Source of the DNA: Sinosporangium album
GTDB lineage: Bacteria; Actinomycetota; Actinomycetes; Streptosporangiales; Streptosporangiaceae
Reading direction: 5' to 3'
Length of the DNA: 64,000 nt
NCBI RefSeq assembly: GCF_900100605.1
Contig: NZ_FNCN01000001.1
Coordinates: 124,001-188,000, forward strand
The position numbers and the translations under genes were made by a program. Positions 36,202 to 45,221 of the stretch are shown here, in pieces. The stretch's first letter is position 1. Each line of letters opens with the position of its first letter. The notes under the pieces are model-generated. The model did not search any database. It was not told where the DNA came from and was given only the letters and a program-made list of their open reading frames with translations.

Positions 36202-38340
36202 ATGCCTCAGCTCGCCTTCGCCAACAGCTTCTGGGAGAGCTACGACGTCCTGGACAAGCAGGTCAAAGCCGGTGTGCGCACGGCAATGGCGAAGTTCCAG
36301 CAACTAACCGTCGCCGAACTGCACGCCGACAAGGGCCTGCACCTGGAAGCAGTGGAGAAATCCCGGGACTCACGCATGCGGACCATCCGCATCAACGCCT
36401 TCTGGCGCGGTGTGGTGCTGGCGCCCGACGATGGCAGTGACACCTTCCTCCTGCTCAACGTCGTGCCGCATGACGACGCCTACGGCTGGGCCGCCAAGCG
36501 CCTCTACACCGTGAACACCGCCACGCGGGCGCTGGAGGTGCGCAATGTGGTCGCGATCGAGCAGCTCACGCCCGCTCTGGAAAGGGCCGCGGCCAACGCC
36601 CCGTCGCTCCTGTTCTCCCGTTTCTCCGACCGCGTTCTCCGTGATCTCGGCGTCGACGAGCAGGTGCTGCCCGCCGTACGAACCATCATCGACAAGTCGC
36701 AGTTGGAGGCATTCGGCTCGCTGCTCCCCGAAGACCAGTTCGAAGTGCTGCAGTTCCTCGCCGAAGGATTCTCCCCTGAGGAGGTCTGGCGGGACGTCGT
36801 GGCCGAACGCCGCCCGGCCGACGCCGGGCCCGATGTGTCGGAGAGTCTCGCGGCGGCCATAGCCAACACGACCAGCCGCATCACCATGGTGAGCGGTCCC
36901 GAGGAACTGGCCGACGTCCTGGACAAGCCTTTCGCCGCGTGGCGCGTGTTCCTCCATCCGTCTCAGCGGAGGGTCGCCTACCGCGTCTCCTACAACGGTC
37001 CCGCACAGGTGACCGGCGGCCCCGGGACCGGTAAGACAGTGGTGGCCCTGCACCGCGTCAAGCATCTCCTGTCACGCTCGCCCGGCAGCAGGGTCCTGCT
37101 CACGACCTTCACCAATGCGCTCGCCGGGACCTTGCGCGAAAACCTCGCCTCGCTTCTGGAGGACGAGGATCGGCTCGCGCGCGTCGACATCACCACGGTC
37201 AACGCCTTCGCGCACCGTACGGTGCGGGCCGTGGCGGGGCACGTGCCGACGCCGATCGGGGACGCCGATGAACTCCAGATCTGGACGGGCGTGCGCCGTC
37301 ACCTCGACCTGCCGTGGAACGAGCAGTTCCTGGCGCAGGAGTTCCGGCATGTCGTCCTGGCGCAGAACATCGCCGACCGCGAGGAATACGGCCGGGCCCA
37401 TCGGCGGGGCCGCGGCTCGGGTCTCGGAGCGCGACAGCGGGACCTCCTGTGGAAGGCGATGAAGGTGTTCGCGGCGGAGCTGAGCGCGGCGGGCTCCGCC
37501 ACTCATCTGCAGGTGTGCGCCGAGGCCGCTCGTCTGCTGAACAACGCGGATCTCACCGTGCACGGATACGACCACATCGTCGTCGACGAGGCCCAGGACC
37601 TGCATCCCGCGCAGTGGCGGGTGCTCCGCGCCGCGGTCACCCGAGGACCGGACGATCTTTTCATCACGGGTGATCCGCATCAGCGGATCTACGACTCGCG
37701 GGTGACGCTCGCCTCGCTCGGCATCTCGGTCGCAGGGCGCAGCAGCCGCCTTCGCATCAACTATCGAAGTACAGAGGAGATTTTGACCTGGTCCGTCGGC
37801 GTGCTCAACCGCTCGCGAATCGAAGACCTCGGCGGCGAGGGCAGTGACAATCTGGCGGGATACCGGTCGCTGCTCCGCGGAAAGCGACCGCACGCCGAGG
37901 GACGGGCGAACGAGAGGGTCGAGGTGGCGACGCTGGTGGACCGGGTGCGGGAGTGGATCGGACAGGGTGTACGGCCCGCCGACATCGCCGTTTGCGCGCG
38001 GTTCACCGCCCTGCTGGAGAAGGTGGAGGACGGCCTGAAGAAGGCGGGCACCCCGGTGGTCTGGGTGAAGGACCATCCGGGTGCGGCCGTCGAAGGGGTG
38101 CGTCTGGCGACCATGCATGCGATGAAGGGGCTGGAGTTCCGCTGTGTGGCCGTGGTCGGCGTGACCGCGAGAGCGGTGCCCTTCACCAAGGCGGTCACAC
38201 CAGTGGATGTCGACCGGATCCAGCACGAGAGCGACATGCTCCGCGAGCGCTGCGTCCTCTTCGTCGCCTGCACGCGGGCCCGTGAAGCACTCCACGTGTC
38301 CTGGAGCGGGGCACCCAGCCCGTTCCTGCCCCCTCAGTGA
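36202..38340 (+). CDS. UvrD-like helicase with N-terminal RelE-like region
   Basis: A 712-residue superfamily 1 helicase. The core has VTGGPGTGKTVVALHRVKHL (Walker A, about 271), IVVDEAQDLHPAQ, ITGDPHQRIYD, RINYRSTEEIL, TMHAMKGLEFRCVAVVG and the final LFVACTRAREALHV. The first 110 or so residues (FANSFWESYDVL, VKAGVRTAMAKFQQL, MRTIRINAFWRGVVLAP, FLLLNVVPHDDAYGWA) look like a RelE/ParE-type toxin fold fused to the helicase, as seen in some actinobacterial helicases. The gene follows mcrC by 36 nt with ccaggaggt before ATG 36202. A role in processing phage DNA alongside McrBC is inferred from position. Confidence 0.83.
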   Translation: MPQLAFANSFWESYDVLDKQVKAGVRTAMAKFQQLTVAELHADKGLHLEAVEKSRDSRMRTIRINAFWRGVVLAPDDGSDTFLLLNVVPHDDAYGWAAKRLYTVNTATRALEVRNVVAIEQLTPALERAAANAPSLLFSRFSDRVLRDLGVDEQVLPAVRTIIDKSQLEAFGSLLPEDQFEVLQFLAEGFSPEEVWRDVVAERRPADAGPDVSESLAAAIANTTSRITMVSGPEELADVLDKPFAAWRVFLHPSQRRVAYRVSYNGPAQVTGGPGTGKTVVALHRVKHLLSRSPGSRVLLTTFTNALAGTLRENLASLLEDEDRLARVDITTVNAFAHRTVRAVAGHVPTPIGDADELQIWTGVRRHLDLPWNEQFLAQEFRHVVLAQNIADREEYGRAHRRGRGSGLGARQRDLLWKAMKVFAAELSAAGSATHLQVCAEAARLLNNADLTVHGYDHIVVDEAQDLHPAQWRVLRAAVTRGPDDLFITGDPHQRIYDSRVTLASLGISVAGRSSRLRINYRSTEEILTWSVGVLNRSRIEDLGGEGSDNLAGYRSLLRGKRPHAEGRANERVEVATLVDRVREWIGQGVRPADIAVCARFTALLEKVEDGLKKAGTPVVWVKDHPGAAVEGVRLATMHAMKGLEFRCVAVVGVTARAVPFTKAVTPVDVDRIQHESDMLRERCVLFVACTRAREALHVSWSGAPSPFLPPQ

Positions 38341-38370
38341 CGGACCCTTGAGTGAGAGGCACCCGCGTCC

Positions 38371-40065
38371 TCACCCGCTCCGACGTTCACTCCCTACATC
38401 ACCGCGGGATACGTCATCGCGTTGCGGGGAGGGGCGCAGAGCGCCGCTGGTGAGGCCGGCGCGTGCCAGTGAGACTGCGCGGGCGCTGAGTTCCGCCAGA
38501 TCTCTAACGCTCCGCTCGAAGTCCTCGATGGTGCGGAAGGCGGTGCCGTACAACCGTTGGTCGTCGACGCTCATCTGGGGGATGCGTGATCCGCGGAGCT
38601 CGGCCCGGAAACCGCCACTGGCGCTCGTGGAGCGCCGGGTGTTCGCGGGGCTGTGCAAGAAGCCGTGCAGAAAGTCGTTGTCGAGCCGGTCACTCATGGA
38701 GACCGCATCGCGTTCGAGGAGCTCGACCAAGCCCGCCCGGACCAGATCGGCCACGCCGACCGTGGCGCCGTCGAGGGCTCCTGGGCCCGAGTCGAGCTGC
38801 GGGAGCAGGCCGGCCAGCTCGTGGAGTCTGCCCAGCAGGGCCTCTCGGGTCGCCGTATAGTTCGCTAGATGGTCGGCGCAGGTGGCGGTGATGTGCTGTG
38901 CCGGTGTGAGGTCCACCGTCTCATCCAGCAAGTCGATCAGCGGTATGTCCGCGATCTGGTGAAGAGCGGGTTGGAGCGGGCCGTCGGGGTCCGCGTCCGT
39001 GAGATCCACCAGCCGGACGGCGGACACCCCGCCTCCCGCGCCCGACGGGCGTGCGAGCATCCACAGGTGCAGGGGCTGGGTGTGTGAGGCGGCCATGCCC
39101 GCCGGAAGTGCGATGAGTTGGGTGAGAATGCCGCGCCGTACGAGCTCTGCGCGGATACGGCGACCCGCCTTGCGATAGGCGACGGAGGGGGGCATCACCA
39201 GAATCGCCCTCCCACCGGGGGCGACGTGGGCGTAGCAGTGCTGCAGCCAGGCCAGCTCGCTTTCTGCCCTTGTCGGGACGCCGAGCTCCCAGCGGGCGTC
39301 GAGCAGCAGGTCTTCACGTCCCCAGTCGGACACGTTGACCGGCGGATCGCACACCACGAGCTCGGCGCGCAGGGTTGGCCAGCCGTCCTCACGGAGGGAG
39401 TCGCCCACTTTGACCTTCACATCCGTCCGCCCGGCAAGTCGCGCGCGCATCATGGCCAGACGGGCGGCCTGCGGGTTGAGCTCTTGCCCGATCGACGCTC
39501 CACCGCCCGCCTCGCCAAGCGCGAGAAGCAGGGAACCGATTCCGCAGGCCGGGTCGAACACGGTGCCGGTCATCGGGGATAGCGCCGCGCCGGATGCCGT
39601 CCCCGCGAAGTGACGCACCGCACGGATCAGCCGGGAGGTCGACACCTGGTCGGAGCCCGCACGGCCGGCCGACTCGATGAAACGCTCCGTCAGGCCTTGC
39701 ATGACCTGCTCTGGGGGATCTTCCTCGGCGAGATCGCTGATCAGCGCTTTCAGATCAGCGCTCAAGGCGTCGGAGGAGCCGGTGGCGAGCAGCTCACACA
39801 CATCGCCGAGGGCCCGAACCATGTCGTCGCCGTACCGCCCCCGCAGCTCCTGCCATAGGACGACCTCGGTGGAAACGTCGTTGCCCTTGCGCTGCCGATC
39901 CAACCAGGCGTGAACCTCGGAGGAGGCGAACAACGCATTGCGCCCTCCGCCTCCGACAGGCGCGGGAAAGTCGGGGTATCGCTTGCGCCAGTTGGAGACC
40001 GCAGCTCGCGTCACCCCGGCCACTCTCGCGATCTCGGCGGCCGAGACCAGAGAATCGGCGTTCAT
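38371..40065 (-). CDS. N6 DNA methylase with MerR-like HTH and altered motif IV
   Basis: A 564-residue protein. Residues 1-60 form an HTH/excisionase-like DNA-binding region (SAAEIARVAGVTRAAVSNWRKR). A class I N6-methylase core follows with SAM motif FDPACGIG (170-177). Motif IV, expected as (N/D)PP(F/Y/W), reads DPPV (240-243), so the aromatic residue that stacks on the flipped adenine is missing. Similar actinobacterial proteins carry DPPF or NPPF. The C-terminal region may be a specificity or dimer part. The gene converges on the defence operon with 30 nt between stops. It may be a weak or dead methylase with a regulatory role. Confidence 0.8.
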   Translation of the reverse strand: MNADSLVSAAEIARVAGVTRAAVSNWRKRYPDFPAPVGGGGRNALFASSEVHAWLDRQRKGNDVSTEVVLWQELRGRYGDDMVRALGDVCELLATGSSDALSADLKALISDLAEEDPPEQVMQGLTERFIESAGRAGSDQVSTSRLIRAVRHFAGTASGAALSPMTGTVFDPACGIGSLLLALGEAGGGASIGQELNPQAARLAMMRARLAGRTDVKVKVGDSLREDGWPTLRAELVVCDPPVNVSDWGREDLLLDARWELGVPTRAESELAWLQHCYAHVAPGGRAILVMPPSVAYRKAGRRIRAELVRRGILTQLIALPAGMAASHTQPLHLWMLARPSGAGGGVSAVRLVDLTDADPDGPLQPALHQIADIPLIDLLDETVDLTPAQHITATCADHLANYTATREALLGRLHELAGLLPQLDSGPGALDGATVGVADLVRAGLVELLERDAVSMSDRLDNDFLHGFLHSPANTRRSTSASGGFRAELRGSRIPQMSVDDQRLYGTAFRTIEDFERSVRDLAELSARAVSLARAGLTSGALRPSPQRDDVSRGDVGSERRSG

Positions 40066-40190
40066 GGAGATAACAGTACACGGGCCACCCCTTGATCCCG
40101 AGGGTGAGGTGTATTGACAGCGTCAACATGAATGCCGCGGTAGGCAAACCCCGACTTAACCCCGCCCGGCCGCCTCGGCGCCGCTTGGCC

Positions 40191-41342
40191 TCAGCGCCAG
40201 TTGGTGAAGCGGCGCAGCGCGTATTCCACCGGCCCGTAGCGGTGGCCGCGCAGCCACCACGCGCTGAGCGCCAGCAGTACGGCGAAGATGACGACGGCGA
40301 TCGCCATCACGCCGAGCGGGGGAACCTGTCCGGCCAGGCCCAGGCCGTACCCGGTGAAGACCAGGCACGCCAGGACGGACTGGCCGAGGTAGTTGGAGGC
40401 GGCGACGCGGCCCGCCGGGTCGAGCACGGCGGGGATGGCGGGGAAACGCCTCCCCAGGCGGATCAGCGTGACCACGTAGGCGGCGGAGAGCAGCGGCGCG
40501 GTGAGGGTGTGCAGCGCGGTCGCAGCCGGCATCTCGGGGCCGTTGATGTTGAACATCGAAGCGTAGACCACCGCCCCCGGCAGGCCGATGAGGAAGCCGA
40601 CCCACTGCACGGCGGACATGCGGTGCGCCCACTCGTCGATCCGGTGGAACAGACCCCACCTGCCGGCCGCGAAGCCGAAGAGGAACATCGCCAGCGCCGT
40701 GGGCCCCTGCGCGAACCAGATCGCGGGCACGGTGCTGAGGTAGTTGGACACGTTGACGGCGAGGAAGTCGAGCGGCCCTGCGGTCGAGGCCGCGAGCATG
40801 CGGGCCCCTTCCTCCGGAGGCAGCGGCGTCATCAGCGTGACGGACGTGGGGCTCAGCGTGATCGCCCACGCGATGAGGGCGTAGAAGGCGGCGACCAGCG
40901 TGAGCAGGACGATCCCGGTGATCAGCGCGGTCTTCGGCTTGATGCGGCGAAGGGCCAGCAGAACGAGGCCGAGCACGGCGTAGAGGGTGAGGATGTCGCC
41001 CGGCCAGAGCAGCAGGCCGTGCAGCGCGCCGATCACGAACAGTCCCAGGCTGCGGCGCAGCGTGCGGGCGACGATGCCGGCGCCGGCTTTCTCCGCCGAG
41101 CTCATCTGGAGCGTGAAGGAGTAGCCGAACAGGAACGAGAAGATGATGTAGAACTTCGACAGCACCAGCGTCTGCACGACGAAGTTGACCGGCCCCGTCG
41201 CGCCCATGCCGATCGTGGCGAGCAGCCGGGGGTCGCCGAAGAAGCCGATGTTGGCGAGGAGGATCCCGCCGAGGGCGAAGCCGCGGATGGTGTCGACCTC
41301 GTGGACGCGCGGCTGGACGGGACGCACGTTCGTCAATGTCAT
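40191..41342 (-). CDS. DUF418 family membrane protein
   Basis: A 383-residue polytopic membrane protein. Near the N-terminus it has EVDTIRGFALGGILLANIGFF, the typical DUF418 opening, and the C-terminal DUF418 block reads VAASNYLGQSVLACLVFTGYGLG. About ten hydrophobic helices are visible. Family members are predicted transporters or acyltransferase-3-like proteins without a settled function. ATG 41342 (MTLTNVRPVQP) was chosen; the extension to 41780 is out of keeping with the family. It is not obviously part of an operon. Confidence 0.85.
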   Translation of the reverse strand: MTLTNVRPVQPRVHEVDTIRGFALGGILLANIGFFGDPRLLATIGMGATGPVNFVVQTLVLSKFYIIFSFLFGYSFTLQMSSAEKAGAGIVARTLRRSLGLFVIGALHGLLLWPGDILTLYAVLGLVLLALRRIKPKTALITGIVLLTLVAAFYALIAWAITLSPTSVTLMTPLPPEEGARMLAASTAGPLDFLAVNVSNYLSTVPAIWFAQGPTALAMFLFGFAAGRWGLFHRIDEWAHRMSAVQWVGFLIGLPGAVVYASMFNINGPEMPAATALHTLTAPLLSAAYVVTLIRLGRRFPAIPAVLDPAGRVAASNYLGQSVLACLVFTGYGLGLAGQVPPLGVMAIAVVIFAVLLALSAWWLRGHRYGPVEYALRRFTNWR

Positions 41343-41810
41343 GTACCGCACACCCCGCCGACTCCCCACTCGGAGGAAAGACCGTGATGTCCCGCCCGCG
41401 TGACACGGGGGGTGTGCCTGGGGGACCGCCCGTCGCCTTCTCGCGGGTCGATCGTTTCTCTGGCTTTCATGCCCCAAGCATGATCGAGGCCGGTGCCGTA
41501 AACCATCCTCTGGGAGGCCGTGTGCCCTCCTCCTTGGGGAGGAGCCCGTGGGGACTCGGCCGACTGCCCGCAGACGGTGACCCGGGCGGGGCCGCCGCCC
41601 GACATTCGAGCAGCGGTTTTCAAAGCGCTCCGATAATCGAAATGGCGGCCCTCGGCAGAGGGCCGCAATCAATCCGGGCATTAATGCTGAAATGTGGCAC
41701 TTGGTTTGGAATGGATTGAAAGCGAGCCGATCGACTTGTGCCTTATGGTTGATCTTGAGAGCCTGGCGATGACGTCCCAACAGGAATAAGCGAAAGGACT
41801 AAATCCGGAT
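41343..41810. other. Intergenic region between divergent genes
   Basis: About 470 nt without a gene. It contains a perfect 9-bp hairpin, gcggccctc (41645-41653) and gagggccgc (41658-41666), and a less GC-rich stretch of about 150 nt before the methyltransferase start, which probably holds its promoter. No riboswitch class was recognised. Confidence 0.5.
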
Positions 41811-42617
41811 ATGTCCGACATCCCCCAGGACGGACTTGCCCCGATAGACTTACAGACCGACCGGCCGCACTCGGCGCGGGTCTACGACTACATTGTGGGC
41901 GGCAAGGACAACTTCGCCGCCGACCGGGAGACCGCGGCCGCGGTGCTGGCGGACTGGCCGGGACTGCGCACGTCGATGCGGGCCAACCGGGCGTGCATGC
42001 ACAGGATGGCGCGCCACCTCACCGAGCTCGGCGTGCGGCAGTTCATCGACGTCGGCACCGGCATTCCAGCCTCGCCCAACCTGCACGAAGTGGTGCAGGA
42101 GACAGCGCCCGACGCGCGGATCGTCTACGTCGACAACGACCGCATCGTCCTGGCCCACGCGCGTGCGCTGCTGGCCGGCACCCCCGAGGGGCGCATCGTC
42201 TACATCCAGGCCGACATGAACTCCCCCGAGGCCCTCCTCGGCGACCCCGCCCTCCACGACGTGCTCGACCTCTCGCAGCCCGTCGCGCTCACCGTGATCG
42301 CGATGCTGCAGTTCGTGGAGGACGCCCAGGGCCTGGTGGAGGCGCTCCTCGCGCCGCTCTCCCGGGGCAGCCACCTCGCCATCACCATCCCCACGGGCGA
42401 CCTCGCCCCCGAGTCCGAGCGGCTGGCCCGCGAATACACTCGCCGCGGCATCCCCATGTACCTGCGCGGCCACGCCGAAGTGGAACGCCTGTTCACCGGG
42501 CTGGAGCTCCTCTCCCCCGGCGTCGTCCCGATGCCCCGCTGGCGCCCCGCTCCCGGCGATCCGCCTCTCGCGGACACCGACACCAACATGTACGCCGCGA
42601 TCGGCCGCAAGCCGTAG
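41811..42617 (+). CDS. SAM-dependent methyltransferase, DUF574/SAV2177 type
   Basis: A 268-residue member of the actinobacterial DUF574 methyltransferase family. Its N-terminal signature is PHSARVYDYIVGGKDNFAAD, the SAM motif I variant is FIDVGTGIPASPNLHEV, and VYVDNDRIVLAHARALL is the strand-2 acidic region. Family members are abundant in streptomycetes and relatives, and their substrates are largely unknown. ATG 41811 has a weak aaagga upstream. It converges on the Fic gene with a short gap. Confidence 0.92.
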   Translation: MSDIPQDGLAPIDLQTDRPHSARVYDYIVGGKDNFAADRETAAAVLADWPGLRTSMRANRACMHRMARHLTELGVRQFIDVGTGIPASPNLHEVVQETAPDARIVYVDNDRIVLAHARALLAGTPEGRIVYIQADMNSPEALLGDPALHDVLDLSQPVALTVIAMLQFVEDAQGLVEALLAPLSRGSHLAITIPTGDLAPESERLAREYTRRGIPMYLRGHAEVERLFTGLELLSPGVVPMPRWRPAPGDPPLADTDTNMYAAIGRKP

Positions 42618-42663
42618 CGCCCGCAAGCCCTGGGCACCCTCTCCGCGACGTCCGCGTCGTGCG

Positions 42664-43794
42664 TCAGTACGGTTCGCGGAACGGTTCAGTGGAACTTTTC
42701 ACCGCGTCGAGAACCTGTTGCATCGCAGGCCCGGCCACGTAGTACCGGCCGCGTGCCTGCCCCTGAGCGGTCAGCCACCCGAACCGGCAGAGGTCCCGGA
42801 TATCGCGGGTCGACTGCTGGGTGCTCAGTTCCGCATCCTGCTGGTAGATGGCGCGGCGGACTTTGGACCCCCAGAATGCGGGCAGGAGAGCGAAGATGAC
42901 TCGCTCGTCCAGTCCGGCGAGCGCGACGACCTCCGTGAGCATCCCCCAGGCCCGGCTGATCAGGTCGACTCGACGTTTGGCCTGCTGGGCTTGGAGGTGA
43001 TGAGCGCGCAGGCAGAACCTGATCCAGGGGTGCGCGTCGCCGTCGGGGCTCCAGTGCGCTCCTCCGGTCCTCTTGAGGATCTCGTAGTAGGCATAGGTGT
43101 TCTGCCCCCGGCCGAGCCACTCCTCGATGGAAGAGAACTCCGCGGGTATCAGCGCCTCACGCGAGAAGACCAGAGTGGAAAGCGCACGGGACATACGGCC
43201 GTTACCATCAGCCCACGGGTGAATGTTGACCAGGTTCAAATGCGCCATCGAGGCGCGAACGGCGACCGGCGCGTCGAGGTCGCCTTCGTTGAGCCAGGAG
43301 ACCAGTTCCTCCATCAAGCCGCCGACCTCGTCGGTGTCAGGTCCGGTATAGATGGCAATGACCGGATCATCCGGGCTGGAAAGGTAGACCATTCCCTTCC
43401 GGAACCGACCTGGGCGTTTGTCCGGATGGTGCTCCTGCATCATGAAGTGCAGGCTGTTGAGCAGCCCGGTCTCATAGCGGAAACCATCCCCGGCGTCCGA
43501 CAGCGCCTGAATGTAGGTCATCGCCCGCTGGTAGCCTTCCAGCTCCGAACGGATCGCCTCATCGGTCTCCAGCGACTCCTCGCCGACCATGAGGGCTTCG
43601 ACATCGTCGACCGACGCCGGATAGCCCTCGATCGCATTCGACCCCACAATCGCCCTCGCGGTGAGGTTTCGCCGCAGGTGCTTGGTCCAGCGCGCCCGCG
43701 GCTGGACGTGAAGACGAAGGTCGTGCCGCATCTTCTCGATCTCTTCGATCACCTGGCGGTCGGCCCCGTCGAGCCTTGGCGTCTCGAATAGCAT
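42664..43794 (-). CDS. Fic family AMPylase-type protein
   Basis: A 376-residue Fic protein. The active-site motif is VNIHPWADGNGRMSRAL, equivalent to HPFxDGNGR, so the catalytic histidine and phosphate-binding residues are kept. Upstream, VGSNAIEGYP contains the (S/T)xxxE(G/N) inhibitory motif, which marks a class II Fic protein with an intramolecular inhibitory helix. The C-terminal 80 residues look like a winged helix. Such proteins transfer AMP or related groups to hydroxyl side chains of targets, and may be regulatory or toxic. ATG 43794 was chosen; a TTG at 43809 is the longer option. There is no clear ribosome site. Confidence 0.88.
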   Translation of the reverse strand: MLFETPRLDGADRQVIEEIEKMRHDLRLHVQPRARWTKHLRRNLTARAIVGSNAIEGYPASVDDVEALMVGEESLETDEAIRSELEGYQRAMTYIQALSDAGDGFRYETGLLNSLHFMMQEHHPDKRPGRFRKGMVYLSSPDDPVIAIYTGPDTDEVGGLMEELVSWLNEGDLDAPVAVRASMAHLNLVNIHPWADGNGRMSRALSTLVFSREALIPAEFSSIEEWLGRGQNTYAYYEILKRTGGAHWSPDGDAHPWIRFCLRAHHLQAQQAKRRVDLISRAWGMLTEVVALAGLDERVIFALLPAFWGSKVRRAIYQQDAELSTQQSTRDIRDLCRFGWLTAQGQARGRYYVAGPAMQQVLDAVKSSTEPFREPY

Positions 43795-43889
43795 GACTTC
43801 ATGATGCAATCATCGTGTCATCGAGGCAAGCTAAACGGCTAGGAGCATTGGCGGCTCGCCGGTTGAGGTGGAGGTCGGCAATCGTGATC

Positions 43890-44090
43890 TTCCAATGGCG
43901 TGTGCGCGACACGGTCTCCATCGACGACTGCGCGGAGAACGTCCGCGCGGCGGAGCGGATGGGCATGGCGGGGCACCACTTCACGTCCCTGGGTTCCCTG
44001 CGCGAGCGGATCGAGAGCGCGTTCTCACGGGGTCCGGTAAAGATCGTAAAGAACAGGACAACTATGGTTGACCTGGGGATTAACGTCTAG
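43890..44090 (+). pseudogene. HAD-hydrolase C-terminal remnant
   Basis: An open frame at 43815-44090 contains SIDDCAENVRAAERMGMAGHHFTSLGSLRERIESA. This matches the C-terminal motif IV region of HAD-superfamily hydrolases (the FIDD.xENV..A...GM pattern). Motifs I to III are absent, as the upstream 30 residues are unrelated. It looks like a left-over 3' end rather than a working gene. Confidence 0.5.
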
Positions 44091-44100
44091 GGGGACGACA

Positions 44101-44868
44101 GTGGAACGCCGCGAGATCGAAGTTTTCCTGACTCTGGCCGAGGAGTTGCACTTCCGCCGTACGGCAGAGCGGTTGCACCTTTCCACCGCGCGGATCAGCC
44201 AGTCGGTCAAGGAACTGGAGCGGCACATCGGCACGCGCCTGTTCGAACGGACCAGCCGCCGGGTGGCCCTCACCCCGATCGGACGGCAACTCCTTGAAGA
44301 CCTGCGGCCCGGCTACGACCAGATCTGCCAGGGGATCGCCCTGGCGACCGCCGCCGGGCGCGGCATCACCGGCCTCCTCCGCATCGACGTGCTGGGCGCG
44401 ACCGGCGAACACTTCCTCGTCAGGGCCGCCCGGCTGTTCCGCCACCGCCACCCGGGCTGCGAGGTCCGCATCCGGCAGGTGCGGCTCGGGGAGCACCTCA
44501 CTTCCCTGCGCGACGGCGAGACGGAGCTGCTGTTCACCGGCTTCCCCGTCCACGAGCCCGACCTGACCGCCGGACCCGTCCTGTTCCGCGAGCCGCGCGC
44601 GCGCAGACGCACGCGCGCCGCGTCGCCCCGGCGGCAGCCGTACGCCCTCGACCCCGCGGACGAACCGGGTGCGGTCACCACCCGCCTCACGCGGACGACG
44701 TCATGGTCGGATGTCGTCTACGTGCCGTTCCGGAATGCCGTGCCCCTCCACTGGAGGCTCATCCGGCGGGTCGGCGACGAGACCCACCAGATGCGGGCCT
44801 TCGCCCAGGCCGCCCGCGACACCGCCGAAACCGGCGGCTTGGAGACCCGGCCCCGGCTCCCCGCCTGA
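44101..44868 (+). CDS. LysR-type regulator with shortened effector domain
   Basis: A 255-residue LysR-family protein. The N-terminal winged HTH is complete: IEVFLTLAEELHFRRTAERLHLSTARISQSVKELE, then LFERTSRRVALTPIGRQLL. The effector domain starts normally (LLRIDVLGATGEHFLVRAARLF, VLFREPR) but then enters an arginine/proline-rich stretch and rejoins family-like sequence at DVVYVPFRNAVPLHWRLIRR. About 50-70 residues of the usual effector core seem to be missing, which points to an internal deletion or a locally shifted frame. GTG 44101 was chosen. DNA binding may persist without normal ligand control. Confidence 0.72.
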   Translation: MERREIEVFLTLAEELHFRRTAERLHLSTARISQSVKELERHIGTRLFERTSRRVALTPIGRQLLEDLRPGYDQICQGIALATAAGRGITGLLRIDVLGATGEHFLVRAARLFRHRHPGCEVRIRQVRLGEHLTSLRDGETELLFTGFPVHEPDLTAGPVLFREPRARRRTRAASPRRQPYALDPADEPGAVTTRLTRTTSWSDVVYVPFRNAVPLHWRLIRRVGDETHQMRAFAQAARDTAETGGLETRPRLPA

Positions 44869-45221
44869 ACACCGCGCCGCGCCGCCGCCGGCCTATCAGC
44901 CGACCACCCCCGGGATCTCCCGGCCGCGCCCTCCGGCGTCGCCGGACGGGACGTGCCCACCGGCGGCGGAGGTTTCGCATCGGCGGAGACAGGGACCGGC
45001 ATTCTGCGCCAAGATGGGGCCCACGGTCCCGGACCCGATGATCGGCGTGTTGATGATCATGCCGGGCGGGCGAGGGGCCGCGATGCCGGATCGGGGGCGA
45101 TCGCATCGCGGAAGCCGTACAACTCCTGTTTCCCGCTCGACCTGCCCCCAACGCAGGATGCGCATACCGAAGTAGATCGACGAGCGGGACTTGGAAACTG
45201 AATAGGCGCAAGGAGGCTCGG
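44869..45221. other. Intergenic region without a recognisable gene
   Basis: About 350 nt between the LysR-type gene and the next regulator. Several open frames cross it, but none gives a recognisable protein. An aaggagg site before GTG 45222 is the only clear element. Confidence 0.5.

Noticed and set aside
19685-38340. BREX system
   Set aside because: A kinase and a large methylase are present, but no pglZ, brxC/pglY or brxA/brxB was found. DrmD and DUF1998 point to DISARM-like origins.
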